The position numbers and the translations under genes were made by a program. Positions 30,065 through 37,542 of a DNA stretch of 64,000 bases are shown here, piece after piece (position 1 is the first letter of the stretch; every line of letters starts with the position of its first letter). The stretch comes from Flagellimonas sp. CMM7. Its GTDB lineage: Bacteria; Bacteroidota; Bacteroidia; Flavobacteriales; Flavobacteriaceae. The notes under the pieces are model-generated. The model did no database searches, was not told the origin of the DNA, and saw only the letters and a list, made by a program, of their open reading frames with translations. The stretch covers positions 3,803,501 to 3,867,500 of the forward strand of contig NZ_CP090003.1 in NCBI RefSeq assembly GCF_021390195.1, in the 5' to 3' direction.

Positions 30065-30341
30065 GATGTATCAATAAAAAGTGATGTTTTCAAAATTCAG
30101 CATGATAAAGGTGACTGTTATTTTGTGTGGAATTGGGCTAAAATGAATTGATGCCTTATTCTATTTGATGAATCAAAGGTTTGAGAAAACGAATGGTAAT
30201 ATTGAGGGGTATTGGAATTTTTAGACCACCAAATAAGATGATTAAAGGGTTTTGCCCATAATCTTTGTTACTTTGTATATAATTTGATTGTTAGATTATT
30301 GCATTTCAAATTTCGAAGAGTCTTATTTTAACTAAAGAAGA

Positions 30342-30962
30342 ATGGCAGAGCTGATAAAGCTTTATGAAGAAAACCCAAACCCTAAACTGGTGGAGAAAAT
30401 TGGGAACGTGCTACGAAAAGGCGGGTTGATTATTTATCCCACTGATACTGTTTATGGTTTGGGGTGCGATATCACTAACTCTAGAGCTTTGGCAAAAATT
30501 GCTCGTATAAAAGGGATAAAGTTGGAAAAAGCGAACTGGTCATTTATCTGCCCCGATTTAAGTAAGCTTTCAGATTTTGTGCGGCAAATAGATTCGGTAA
30601 CGTTCAAAATTTTAAAAAGAGCGCTTCCCGGCCCCTATACTTTTATTCTGCCGGGCAATAATAACCTTCCAAAGGATTTTAAGAAAAAGAAGACTGTAGG
30701 AATAAGAGTGCCCGATAATGAAATTGTGAAGGCCTTGGTCACAGAATTGGGCAATCCTATCGTTTCTACTTCTATCTATGATGAAGACGATATTTTAGAA
30801 TATACAACCGACCCAGAACTTATATTTGAAAAATGGGAGAACTTGGTAGATATAGTTATTGATGGGGGATATGGAGGAAATATAGCCTCCACAGTTATTG
30901 ACCTATCCACTGGAGAACCAGAAGTTATAAGGGAAGGTAAAGGTAGTCTGGATATTTTTTAA
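30342..30962 (+). CDS. Sua5/YciO/YrdC-family protein (threonylcarbamoyl-AMP synthase type)
   Basis: This 206-residue YrdC-fold protein is of the kind that makes threonylcarbamoyl-AMP for the t6A37 tRNA modification, or of its less-defined YciO branch. Visible motifs are GGLIIYPTDTVYGLGCD, RALPGPYTFIL, VGIRVPDNE and the NPIVSTS segment. Its KxR-type loop reads KGIKLEKANWSF, closer to the YciO branch than to classic TsaC. A true TsaC may exist elsewhere. A hairpin follows the stop. Confidence 0.85.
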   Translation: MAELIKLYEENPNPKLVEKIGNVLRKGGLIIYPTDTVYGLGCDITNSRALAKIARIKGIKLEKANWSFICPDLSKLSDFVRQIDSVTFKILKRALPGPYTFILPGNNNLPKDFKKKKTVGIRVPDNEIVKALVTELGNPIVSTSIYDEDDILEYTTDPELIFEKWENLVDIVIDGGYGGNIASTVIDLSTGEPEVIREGKGSLDIF

Positions 30963-30980
30963 GAAAGTTTCTAAAAACAA

Positions 30981-31003
30981 AAAGCGGCCCTAAGGCCGCC
31001 TTT
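30981..31003. terminator. Hairpin between the Sua5-type gene and the OmpA-type gene
   Basis: The sequence AAAGCGGCCCTAAGGCCGCCTTT folds into a GC-rich stem (GCGGCC with GGCCGC) and a short loop. A-rich sequence precedes it and T-rich sequence follows. It lies between convergent genes and can serve both. Confidence 0.8.
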
Positions 31004-31024
31004 ATATTATCAAGTAAATATAAA

Positions 31025-31897
31025 TTATTTTCCAGATCCACCAATTGCAGGATCTTTCATTCCTTCTTCTATCATGTTATAGAATTGATCAATTTTTGGA
31101 AGAACAACAATACGTGTTCTTCTATTTTTTGCTCTGTCCGCAGCAGTGTCATTCGATGCCAATGGAACATAGAAACTTCTTCCAGCAGCAGTCATACGCT
31201 CAGGAGCCACGTTAAAGTCTTTTTGCAATGTTCTTACAACAGCTGTTGCTCTTTTTGAGCTTAAATCCCAGTTATCAACCAAGACACCACTAGAATAAGG
31301 AACGTTGTCCGTATGTCCTTCCACAAGGAATTCAAAATCTGGTTTGTTGTTTACCACTTTGGCAACTTTGCCCAATACTGCTTTTGCAGCACTGGTAATG
31401 TTATAACTTCCGCTTCTGAACAACAATTTATCAGAGATAGAAACAAAGACTACACCTTTCTCAACGCTTATTTCGATGTCTTCATCATCCAAATTGCCAA
31501 GAACACCTTTTAAACTTTGCACCAAGGAAAGATTTACAGAGTCTCTTCTAGTAACAGCATCTTGTAACTTTCTAATAGTTAAATCTTTTTCTTGAAGACT
31601 TTCAAGTGACTTTTCAAGATTTTCAGCACCTTTTGTAGTTAATGTAGTCAAATTCCCCATGTTGTTGATCAACTCTTGGTTGTTTGCTTTCAAAAACGCG
31701 TTTTGATCTTCTAAGGTTTGCAATTTTGAAGTTGCAGAGGCTTTCTCCTCTAAACAATCGTTAAGTTTAACGGTCGCCGAGTTCAAAAGATCTTGGGTTT
31801 CTTTTTGCTGTGCTTCTAGCTCAGCATATTTTTTTTGTGATACACATGATGACAATAAAATTGCCATTGTTAATGTTCCTAGGAAAACTTTTTTCAT
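31025..31897 (-). CDS. OmpA-family lipoprotein with coiled coil
   Basis: This 290-residue protein has a lipoprotein signal ending in LLSSC (C18) and a coiled-coil rod (about 25-135). The C-terminal OmpA-like peptidoglycan-binding domain has LLFRSGSYNI, VEGHTDNVP and the RATAVVRTLQ...RRTRIVVLP block, whose aspartate and arginine contact diaminopimelate. It should tether the outer membrane to the cell wall. A -7 box of the Bacteroidota type lies 54 bases upstream. It appears paralogous to the protein at 22549-23322, which has lost the binding residues. Confidence 0.92.
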   Translation of the reverse strand: MKKVFLGTLTMAILLSSCVSQKKYAELEAQQKETQDLLNSATVKLNDCLEEKASATSKLQTLEDQNAFLKANNQELINNMGNLTTLTTKGAENLEKSLESLQEKDLTIRKLQDAVTRRDSVNLSLVQSLKGVLGNLDDEDIEISVEKGVVFVSISDKLLFRSGSYNITSAAKAVLGKVAKVVNNKPDFEFLVEGHTDNVPYSSGVLVDNWDLSSKRATAVVRTLQKDFNVAPERMTAAGRSFYVPLASNDTAADRAKNRRTRIVVLPKIDQFYNMIEEGMKDPAIGGSGK

Positions 31898-31950
31898 AAT
31901 CTGAATGTATAAATTAAGGATTGTTAGATATCAATGCTAAAATCGTCAGG

Positions 31951-31958
31951 CAAAATTA
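31951..31958 (-). promoter_or_regulatory. -7 promoter box upstream of the OmpA-type gene
   Basis: The minus strand reads TAATTTTG, an exact match to the Bacteroidota -7 consensus TAnnTTTG, about 53 bases before the start codon. No TTG at the usual -33 distance was seen, so the call is only moderate. Confidence 0.5.
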
Positions 31959-31991
31959 GATAAAAAGCAAATTTTAAATATTTCGGCATCG

Positions 31992-32993
31992 TTAATCTTT
32001 TACTAAAATGTTAAAATTCTTTATTTGATGTACGAAATGAGACCAGACTATGGATGTTGTTGAATAATACTTTAATATAAAATTAGCTTTTTCCCTCTTT
32101 TTGTAAAACTTCCTAAAGTTAGCATAAAAACTTAGATGCGCCCGCAAGATGGCTAGGCAATGGTTGAATTTAAACTGAAAAATAAAACGTAAAGCAGCTA
32201 TTCCATCTAATATCAATCGCATGAAAACTATGGGCAATGCCTTTTTTCTTGGAAGATTTTTAGTAATGGAGTATAAAGAGTTCCTGAAATTTAGAAAAGT
32301 TTTCTTTGGATCCATATTCTTTAAGGTAGAACCTCCTAAATGGAATACTTGGCTTTCTCCTACATAATACACCTTATGATTTGAATTCTTCGCCCTCCAG
32401 CAAAGATCAATCTCCTCTTGATGGGCAAAATAGTCCTCATCAAAACCTTTTAAGGATTTAAACACCTCGCTTTTAATGAACATACAAGCGCCAGTAGCCC
32501 AGAAGACTTCTTTAATATCATCGTATTGCCCTTCATCCTTTTCCAAGGCCTGAAATATTCTGCCACGACAAAATGGATATCCTAATTTATCAATAAAACC
32601 ACCTGCCGCACCCGCATACTCAAAATATTCTCTTCGCTTTAAGTCCAATATTTTGGGTTGAACAATGGCCGCTTCGGGGATTGTGTTAAAAGCTTTAAGT
32701 ATAGGGTTCAACCAATTGGCAGTAACTTCAACATCAGAATTTAAAAGACAAAAAAGATCTACCTCAATATTCTTTAATCCATCATTGTATCCTTTTGCAA
32801 ACCCACCGTTTGTAGCGTTTTGGACAATACCTATAGTTGGGTAGGTATCTTTTATAAATGCGACAGAATCATCTGTACTCGCATTGTCAACAACATATAT
32901 GCTTGCTCCATGAGAATGGGCAATAACCGAGGGAAGAAATTTTTCTAGCAATGGCTTCCCATTCCAATTTAGTATGACAACGGCGACTTTCAA
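31992..32993 (-). CDS. Glycosyltransferase family 2
   Basis: This 333-residue GT-A-fold glycosyltransferase has the nucleotide-binding start VAVVILNWNGKPLLEKFLPSV, the VDNASTDDS motif, the metal-binding acidic motif NSDVEV, and the acceptor-side segment FAHQEEIDLCWRA typical of rhamnosyl-type GT2 enzymes. The C-terminal 90 residues are basic and include a hydrophobic stretch that may associate with the membrane. The start is a TTG at 32993, because the conserved N-terminal strand begins at once after it. It lies 12 bases downstream of the endonuclease-like gene. The sugar donor and acceptor are unknown. Confidence 0.9.
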   Translation of the reverse strand: MKVAVVILNWNGKPLLEKFLPSVIAHSHGASIYVVDNASTDDSVAFIKDTYPTIGIVQNATNGGFAKGYNDGLKNIEVDLFCLLNSDVEVTANWLNPILKAFNTIPEAAIVQPKILDLKRREYFEYAGAAGGFIDKLGYPFCRGRIFQALEKDEGQYDDIKEVFWATGACMFIKSEVFKSLKGFDEDYFAHQEEIDLCWRAKNSNHKVYYVGESQVFHLGGSTLKNMDPKKTFLNFRNSLYSITKNLPRKKALPIVFMRLILDGIAALRFIFQFKFNHCLAILRAHLSFYANFRKFYKKREKANFILKYYSTTSIVWSHFVHQIKNFNILVKD

Positions 32994-33005
32994 AACGGGA
33001 GCAAA

Positions 33006-33452
33006 TTAACGGCTAAAATCAGGAATTTCCTTCAAAAACCTGTATTTTTCATTTTCAAGATCCATTTCACAGTAATAATGGTCTATACCATTGGTCACCA
33101 TTAGGTAGTTGGATTTTAAAAGATAGTTGTACTGCGCAATCTGATCAAACGTAGTTTGATCAATTTTTATATCTGGCGATTTGCATTCCACTAGGATTTC
33201 TATGGTTCCATTTGGTTTAAAAACAACAATATCATAGCGTTTTTTTAGATTGTTGACTACCAATTGCTTTTCTATATTGATGAGAGTTTTAGGGTATTTT
33301 TTTGTTGAGATTAAATAATGAATTACATGTTGGCGCACCCATTCTTCGGGTTGTAGTACCACAAATTTTTTACGAATCACATCAAAGATATGGAGCCTAT
33401 TTTCGCTATTTTTGATTCTAAACGAATACTTGGGAAAGTTCAACGCTTGCAT
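33006..33452 (-). CDS. Protein with type I restriction enzyme HsdR N-terminal-like domain
   Basis: This 148-residue protein resembles the PD-(D/E)xK nuclease-fold HsdR N-terminal domain. Core residues are the aspartate in KRYDIVVF and the ExK in ILVECKSPDI, at about 85-105, preceded by the PEEWVRQHVIHYL helix. The start at 33452 (MQALNFPKYSF) is chosen because the longer frame to 33506 overlaps the divergent holA start. No methylase or specificity gene is nearby, so it is not part of a type I system here. It is a stand-alone conserved Bacteroidota protein of unknown role. Confidence 0.85.
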   Translation of the reverse strand: MQALNFPKYSFRIKNSENRLHIFDVIRKKFVVLQPEEWVRQHVIHYLISTKKYPKTLINIEKQLVVNNLKKRYDIVVFKPNGTIEILVECKSPDIKIDQTTFDQIAQYNYLLKSNYLMVTNGIDHYYCEMDLENEKYRFLKEIPDFSR

Positions 33453-33478
33453 TGGACAAATTTGATGATTTTTTCTGA

Positions 33479-34480
33479 ATGGATAGAATAAAGGAAATTG
33501 TTGCAAACATTAATCAGGGAACACCAAAACCCATTTATTTTTTAATGGGTGATGAGCCCTATTATATTGACAAGATTTCAAAATACATTTCTGATAATGT
33601 GTTGACGGAAGACGAGAAAGGATTCAACCAAATGGTTCTTTATGGAAGGGAAACCAGCGTAGATGATGTAATTTCAAATGCCAAACGCTTTCCAATGATG
33701 GCTCAGCATCAAGTTGTCATTGTCAAAGAAGCGCAGCATCTTTCTCGCAATATTGAAAACTTCAGTTCTTATGTTGAGAACCCGCAACCTACCACCATAC
33801 TTGTAATCTGCTACAAATACAAAAAGCTTGACAAACGTAAAAAGCTATATAAGACCATCCAAAAAAATGGAGAACTTTTTGAAAGTAAAAAACTGTATGA
33901 GAACCAGGTTTCTGAATGGATAAGGAGAACCTTAAGCGGAAGAAAACGAAAAATCTCTCCTAAAGCCTGTATGCTACTTGTTGAGTTTTTAGGAACTGAT
34001 TTAAGTAAGATCAGTAACGAATTGGATAAGCTAGCGATAGTAGTGCCAGAAACAACAGAAATTACGCCAGAGTTGATTGAGCAACATATTGGGTTTAGTA
34101 AGGACTTCAATAATTTTGAACTTAAAAAAGCTATTGGAGAAAGAAATGTGGGTAAGGCTACCCGTATTATTAACTATTTTTCGCAAAATCCCAAGGACAA
34201 TCCATTTGTGGTTACAATCACCTTGTTGAACACTTTTTTCACTCAGCTTTTACAGTACCATGGACTTAATGACCATTCTCCTGGTAACGTGGCCAAAGCA
34301 CTTGGTATAAACCCATATTTTGTGAATGAATTTACTGTTGCTGCAAAAAATTACCCGATGAAAAGTGTGAGTGGAATAATCTCAAGTTTACGACAGCTAG
34401 ATTTAAAAAGTAAGGGCGTTGGAGCAAACAATATTGCCCAAGCTGACCTTTTAAAAGAACTACTCGTAAAAATTGCGTAG
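33479..34480 (+). CDS. holA: DNA polymerase III delta subunit
   Basis: This clamp-loader delta subunit of 333 residues has the AAA+-like N-terminal domain (PIYFLMGDEPYYIDKI), a middle domain, and the C-terminal collar (LLNTFFTQLLQYHGL and following helices). The delta subunit opens the beta clamp. It is divergent from the endonuclease-like gene with 26 bases between starts and convergent with the DoxX gene. Confidence 0.93.
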   Translation: MDRIKEIVANINQGTPKPIYFLMGDEPYYIDKISKYISDNVLTEDEKGFNQMVLYGRETSVDDVISNAKRFPMMAQHQVVIVKEAQHLSRNIENFSSYVENPQPTTILVICYKYKKLDKRKKLYKTIQKNGELFESKKLYENQVSEWIRRTLSGRKRKISPKACMLLVEFLGTDLSKISNELDKLAIVVPETTEITPELIEQHIGFSKDFNNFELKKAIGERNVGKATRIINYFSQNPKDNPFVVTITLLNTFFTQLLQYHGLNDHSPGNVAKALGINPYFVNEFTVAAKNYPMKSVSGIISSLRQLDLKSKGVGANNIAQADLLKELLVKIA

Positions 34481-34482
34481 AC

Positions 34483-34860
34483 CTACTTTTTGTCTATACT
34501 ATACTTTCCAGGACCCAAAAGAAAAATTACAATAAAAATTGTGGCGTATAGCAATGCCAACTCTTTCTTCCCAAAAGGATCAGCTCCATGAACGACTATG
34601 GCAGCAACAAGCATTGTAATGGCCGAAGGAATAGCGGCCCAACGAGTTTTAAAACCAATGATCAAAAGGATAGGACATAAAAATTCGCCGATTACAGTTA
34701 AAAATAGAGTGGGGGCCTGCCCAATCCCTAATGGGTTGGGAAAATCAGTATTACCACTTATTAGATTCTGAAATTTTGGATAGCCATGGGTTAGCATAAA
34801 AGCAGACGGGACAATTCTCAGAAGAGCAAGTCCCAAGTGTATTAGAATATTGTTTTTCAT
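34483..34860 (-). CDS. DoxX-family membrane protein
   Basis: This 125-residue protein has four hydrophobic segments typical of DoxX proteins (around LALLRIVPSAFMLTHGYPKF, TLFLTVIGEFLCPILLIIG, AIPSAITMLVAAIVVHG and LALLYATIFIVIFLLG). The PKF...GIGQAP region is a family signature. The physiological role of this family is poorly defined. Confidence 0.9.
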   Translation of the reverse strand: MKNNILIHLGLALLRIVPSAFMLTHGYPKFQNLISGNTDFPNPLGIGQAPTLFLTVIGEFLCPILLIIGFKTRWAAIPSAITMLVAAIVVHGADPFGKKELALLYATIFIVIFLLGPGKYSIDKK

Positions 34861-34972
34861 TCAAAGGGGGAATTTAATTTTCGTGAAAATATAAATTATG
34901 TCTTAATGACAACAATAATTATTTATTAAAAATAATGTTAAGTAGAATGTCAAACAGATTTCAATATCCAAC

Positions 34973-37384
34973 TTAACGCAATGAAGGATAAGATTGCGGG
35001 TCAACTTCATTCATAATTTCATACACTTTTTCAAAGATATCTTCCGCGTTAGGTTTTGAAAAATAATCCCCATCTGAAGCATAAGCAGGGCGATGAGCTT
35101 TAGCCGTAAGTGTTTGCGGTGCACTATCCAAGTATTTATAGGCTGCTTGTTTTTCAATGATTTCTTGAAGCAAATAGGCCGAACACCCACCAGGGACATC
35201 CTCATCAATAATCAATAATCTATTTGTTTTTTTCAAGCTTTTGACCACGTCATGCTCAAGATCAAAAGGAAGAAGGGACTGAGCGTCTATGACCTCAGCA
35301 TCAATACCAACTTCTACTAATTCCTGCGCAACTTTTTCTACAATCCTTAAAGTAGACCCGTAAGAAAGCAAGGTAATGTCTTGACCCTCTTTTATGGTTT
35401 CCACTTTTCCAATGGGAGTGCAGAATTCACCAAGGTTTACAGGCTTCTTTTCTTTTAAGCGATACCCATTAAGGCTTTCAATAACAAGCGCAGGTTCGTC
35501 ACTTTTCATAAGAGTATTATAGAACCCGGCTGCCTGGGTCATATTTCTAGGCACCAAAATGTACATTCCCCTAAGCAAATGGATCAATCCGCCCATTTGG
35601 GATCCAGAGTGCCAGATACCTTCTAACCTATGACCGCGAGTTCTCACAATTAAAGGTGCTTTTTGTTTTCCGGCGGTGCGATACAATAGCGTAGCCAAAT
35701 CATCACTTAGGGTTTGTAATGCATAAAGGATATAATCCAAATATTGTATTTCAGCAATGGGTCTTAACCCTCTAAGAGCGAGACCTATACCTTGGCCAAT
35801 AATAGTTGTCTCACGAATTCCTGTATCTGCAACTCGTAGCGGACCGTATTTTTTTTGTAGCCCTTCAAGTCCTTGGTTTACATCGCCAATATTCCCGGTA
35901 TCTTCTCCAAAAACCAGAGCCTCAGGATATTTTTCAAAAAGTACATCAAAGTTGTCACGCAAGATAACCCTTCCATCCACTTGTTCGTCATCATTGGCGT
36001 ATGATGGTTCAAGAGCTTCTACATTAATGGCCTTGTTAGACAGTTCGTTATAAAGGTGAGAACTATATTTAGGCTGCGAGGTAGCCATAAAGTTTTCTGT
36101 CCATTTTTGGAGATTTGACTTTTCTGGTGTTGTTTCTCCAATCAGATATCGTAGCGCCTTTCTTGATTTTGCAGCCAAATCTTTTTTTAACGGCTCTTCA
36201 ATGGCAATGAGATCATTCCGTAATTTGGAGATAAAGCTGCGATTAGGACTTTTTTCAGCTGCATTTTCAAGTAATTGGACAAGTTGTTTTTTTGCGCTAA
36301 GGTGTGGGTTTAAAAATTCTGCCCAAGCTTCTTTTTTTGCGGCACGAACCTTTTGTTTTATCTCTCTTTCCAGGCTTTTCAGTTCTTCCTCAGTATAAAT
36401 ACCGTTTTCAAGAATCCACTCCCTAAAACGCTTATTACAATCATTTTCACGTTCCCATATCAAACGTTCTTCAGATTTGTAACGCTCATGGGAACCCGAA
36501 GTGGAATGACCTTGGGGCTGCGTAAGTTCGGTTACATGAATCAATACTGGAACATGATTTTCCCGTGCTATTTCTGATGCGTTTTCAAAAGCATGGATGA
36601 GTGCAGTGTAGTCCCATCCGTTTACTTTTAAAATTTCATAGCCATCATTGTTATCATCTCGCTGTAATCCTTTTAAAACTTCGGATATATCTCCTTTTGT
36701 TGTATGAAACTCGGCAGGAACGGAAATACCATAGGCATCATCCCAAACACACATTACCAAAGGCACTTGAAGCACCCCTGCGGCATTGATGGTTTCAAAA
36801 AAATGTCCTTCACTTGTACTTGCGTTACCAATGGTTCCCCAGGCCACTTCATTACCATTAGTGGAGAAATTGGTTTGATCAATATCCTTAAGGTTGCGGT
36901 AAATTTTAGATGCTTGTGCCAAACCCAGTAACCTTGGCATTTGACCAGCGGTACATGAAATGTCCGCGCTGCTATTCTTTTGTTTCGTTAAATCTTTCCA
37001 AGTACCATCTTCATTTAAACTATGTGTGGCAAAATGGCCGCCCATTTGTCTACCAGCGCTCATGGGTTCTTTTGCTAGGTCCGTAGTAGCATAAAGTCCA
37101 TGAAAAAACTCTTTTGGGCTGAGATACCCAAGGGCCATCATAAATGTTTGATCCCGGTAATAACCGCTCCTAAAGTCTCCATCTTGGAAGGCTCTAGCCA
37201 TGGCCAGTTGAGGCAATTCTTTGCCATCCCCGAAAATTCCAAATTTGGCCTTACCGGAGAGTACTTCCCGTCTACCTAGCAAACTACATTCCCTACTGGT
37301 AACAGCCAATTCATAATCGTTTAAGATTTGAGACTGAAAATCATCAAAGGAAATATCGTTTCTAGTGCTGGAATCTGGCTTCAT
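34973..37384 (-). CDS. Single-chain 2-oxoacid dehydrogenase E1 (alpha and beta fused)
   Basis: This 803-residue thiamine diphosphate enzyme has E1-alpha (about residues 1-400) followed by E1-beta (about 455-803) in one chain. The alpha half shows RRKxVLSG-like, GQMGGHFATHSL, and GTIGNASTSEGHFFE...DDAYGIS. The beta half shows VFGEDTGNIGDVNQG, ETTIIGQGIGLAL and the QSLLPFDLEHD C-terminal block. It should decarboxylate a branched-chain or related 2-oxoacid and pass the acyl group to a lipoyl E2 encoded elsewhere. The fused form is usual in Bacteroidota. The ATG at 37384 is preferred to a TTG four codons upstream. A promoter with both boxes lies upstream. Confidence 0.92.
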   Translation of the reverse strand: MKPDSSTRNDISFDDFQSQILNDYELAVTSRECSLLGRREVLSGKAKFGIFGDGKELPQLAMARAFQDGDFRSGYYRDQTFMMALGYLSPKEFFHGLYATTDLAKEPMSAGRQMGGHFATHSLNEDGTWKDLTKQKNSSADISCTAGQMPRLLGLAQASKIYRNLKDIDQTNFSTNGNEVAWGTIGNASTSEGHFFETINAAGVLQVPLVMCVWDDAYGISVPAEFHTTKGDISEVLKGLQRDDNNDGYEILKVNGWDYTALIHAFENASEIARENHVPVLIHVTELTQPQGHSTSGSHERYKSEERLIWERENDCNKRFREWILENGIYTEEELKSLEREIKQKVRAAKKEAWAEFLNPHLSAKKQLVQLLENAAEKSPNRSFISKLRNDLIAIEEPLKKDLAAKSRKALRYLIGETTPEKSNLQKWTENFMATSQPKYSSHLYNELSNKAINVEALEPSYANDDEQVDGRVILRDNFDVLFEKYPEALVFGEDTGNIGDVNQGLEGLQKKYGPLRVADTGIRETTIIGQGIGLALRGLRPIAEIQYLDYILYALQTLSDDLATLLYRTAGKQKAPLIVRTRGHRLEGIWHSGSQMGGLIHLLRGMYILVPRNMTQAAGFYNTLMKSDEPALVIESLNGYRLKEKKPVNLGEFCTPIGKVETIKEGQDITLLSYGSTLRIVEKVAQELVEVGIDAEVIDAQSLLPFDLEHDVVKSLKKTNRLLIIDEDVPGGCSAYLLQEIIEKQAAYKYLDSAPQTLTAKAHRPAYASDGDYFSKPNAEDIFEKVYEIMNEVDPQSYPSLR

Positions 37385-37403
37385 AGACGGTTGCAAATTT
37401 CTG

Positions 37404-37434
37404 CAAAATTACGAAAATCAGTTCGGAAAATCAA
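37404..37434 (-). promoter_or_regulatory. Bacteroidota-type promoter of the E1 gene
   Basis: On the minus strand TTG at 37434-37432 is followed after 20 bases by TAATTTTG at 37411-37404. This matches the -33/-7 consensus TTG-N(17-23)-TAnnTTTG. The predicted transcript starts about 15 bases before the ATG at 37384. Confidence 0.7.
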
Positions 37435-37542
37435 TAAGTAGTCTTGTTAATAAAGTAACAATTTTGTAAAAAATGTTTAAAATAATAAAGGATTATTCAG
37501 TACAAGCTTATTAAAACGCTATTTCGTTGCGAATATTTTAAA

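Noticed and set aside
33006..33452. HsdR-like protein as part of a type I restriction system
   Set aside because: No HsdM or HsdS gene is adjacent, and only the small N-terminal-type domain is present.
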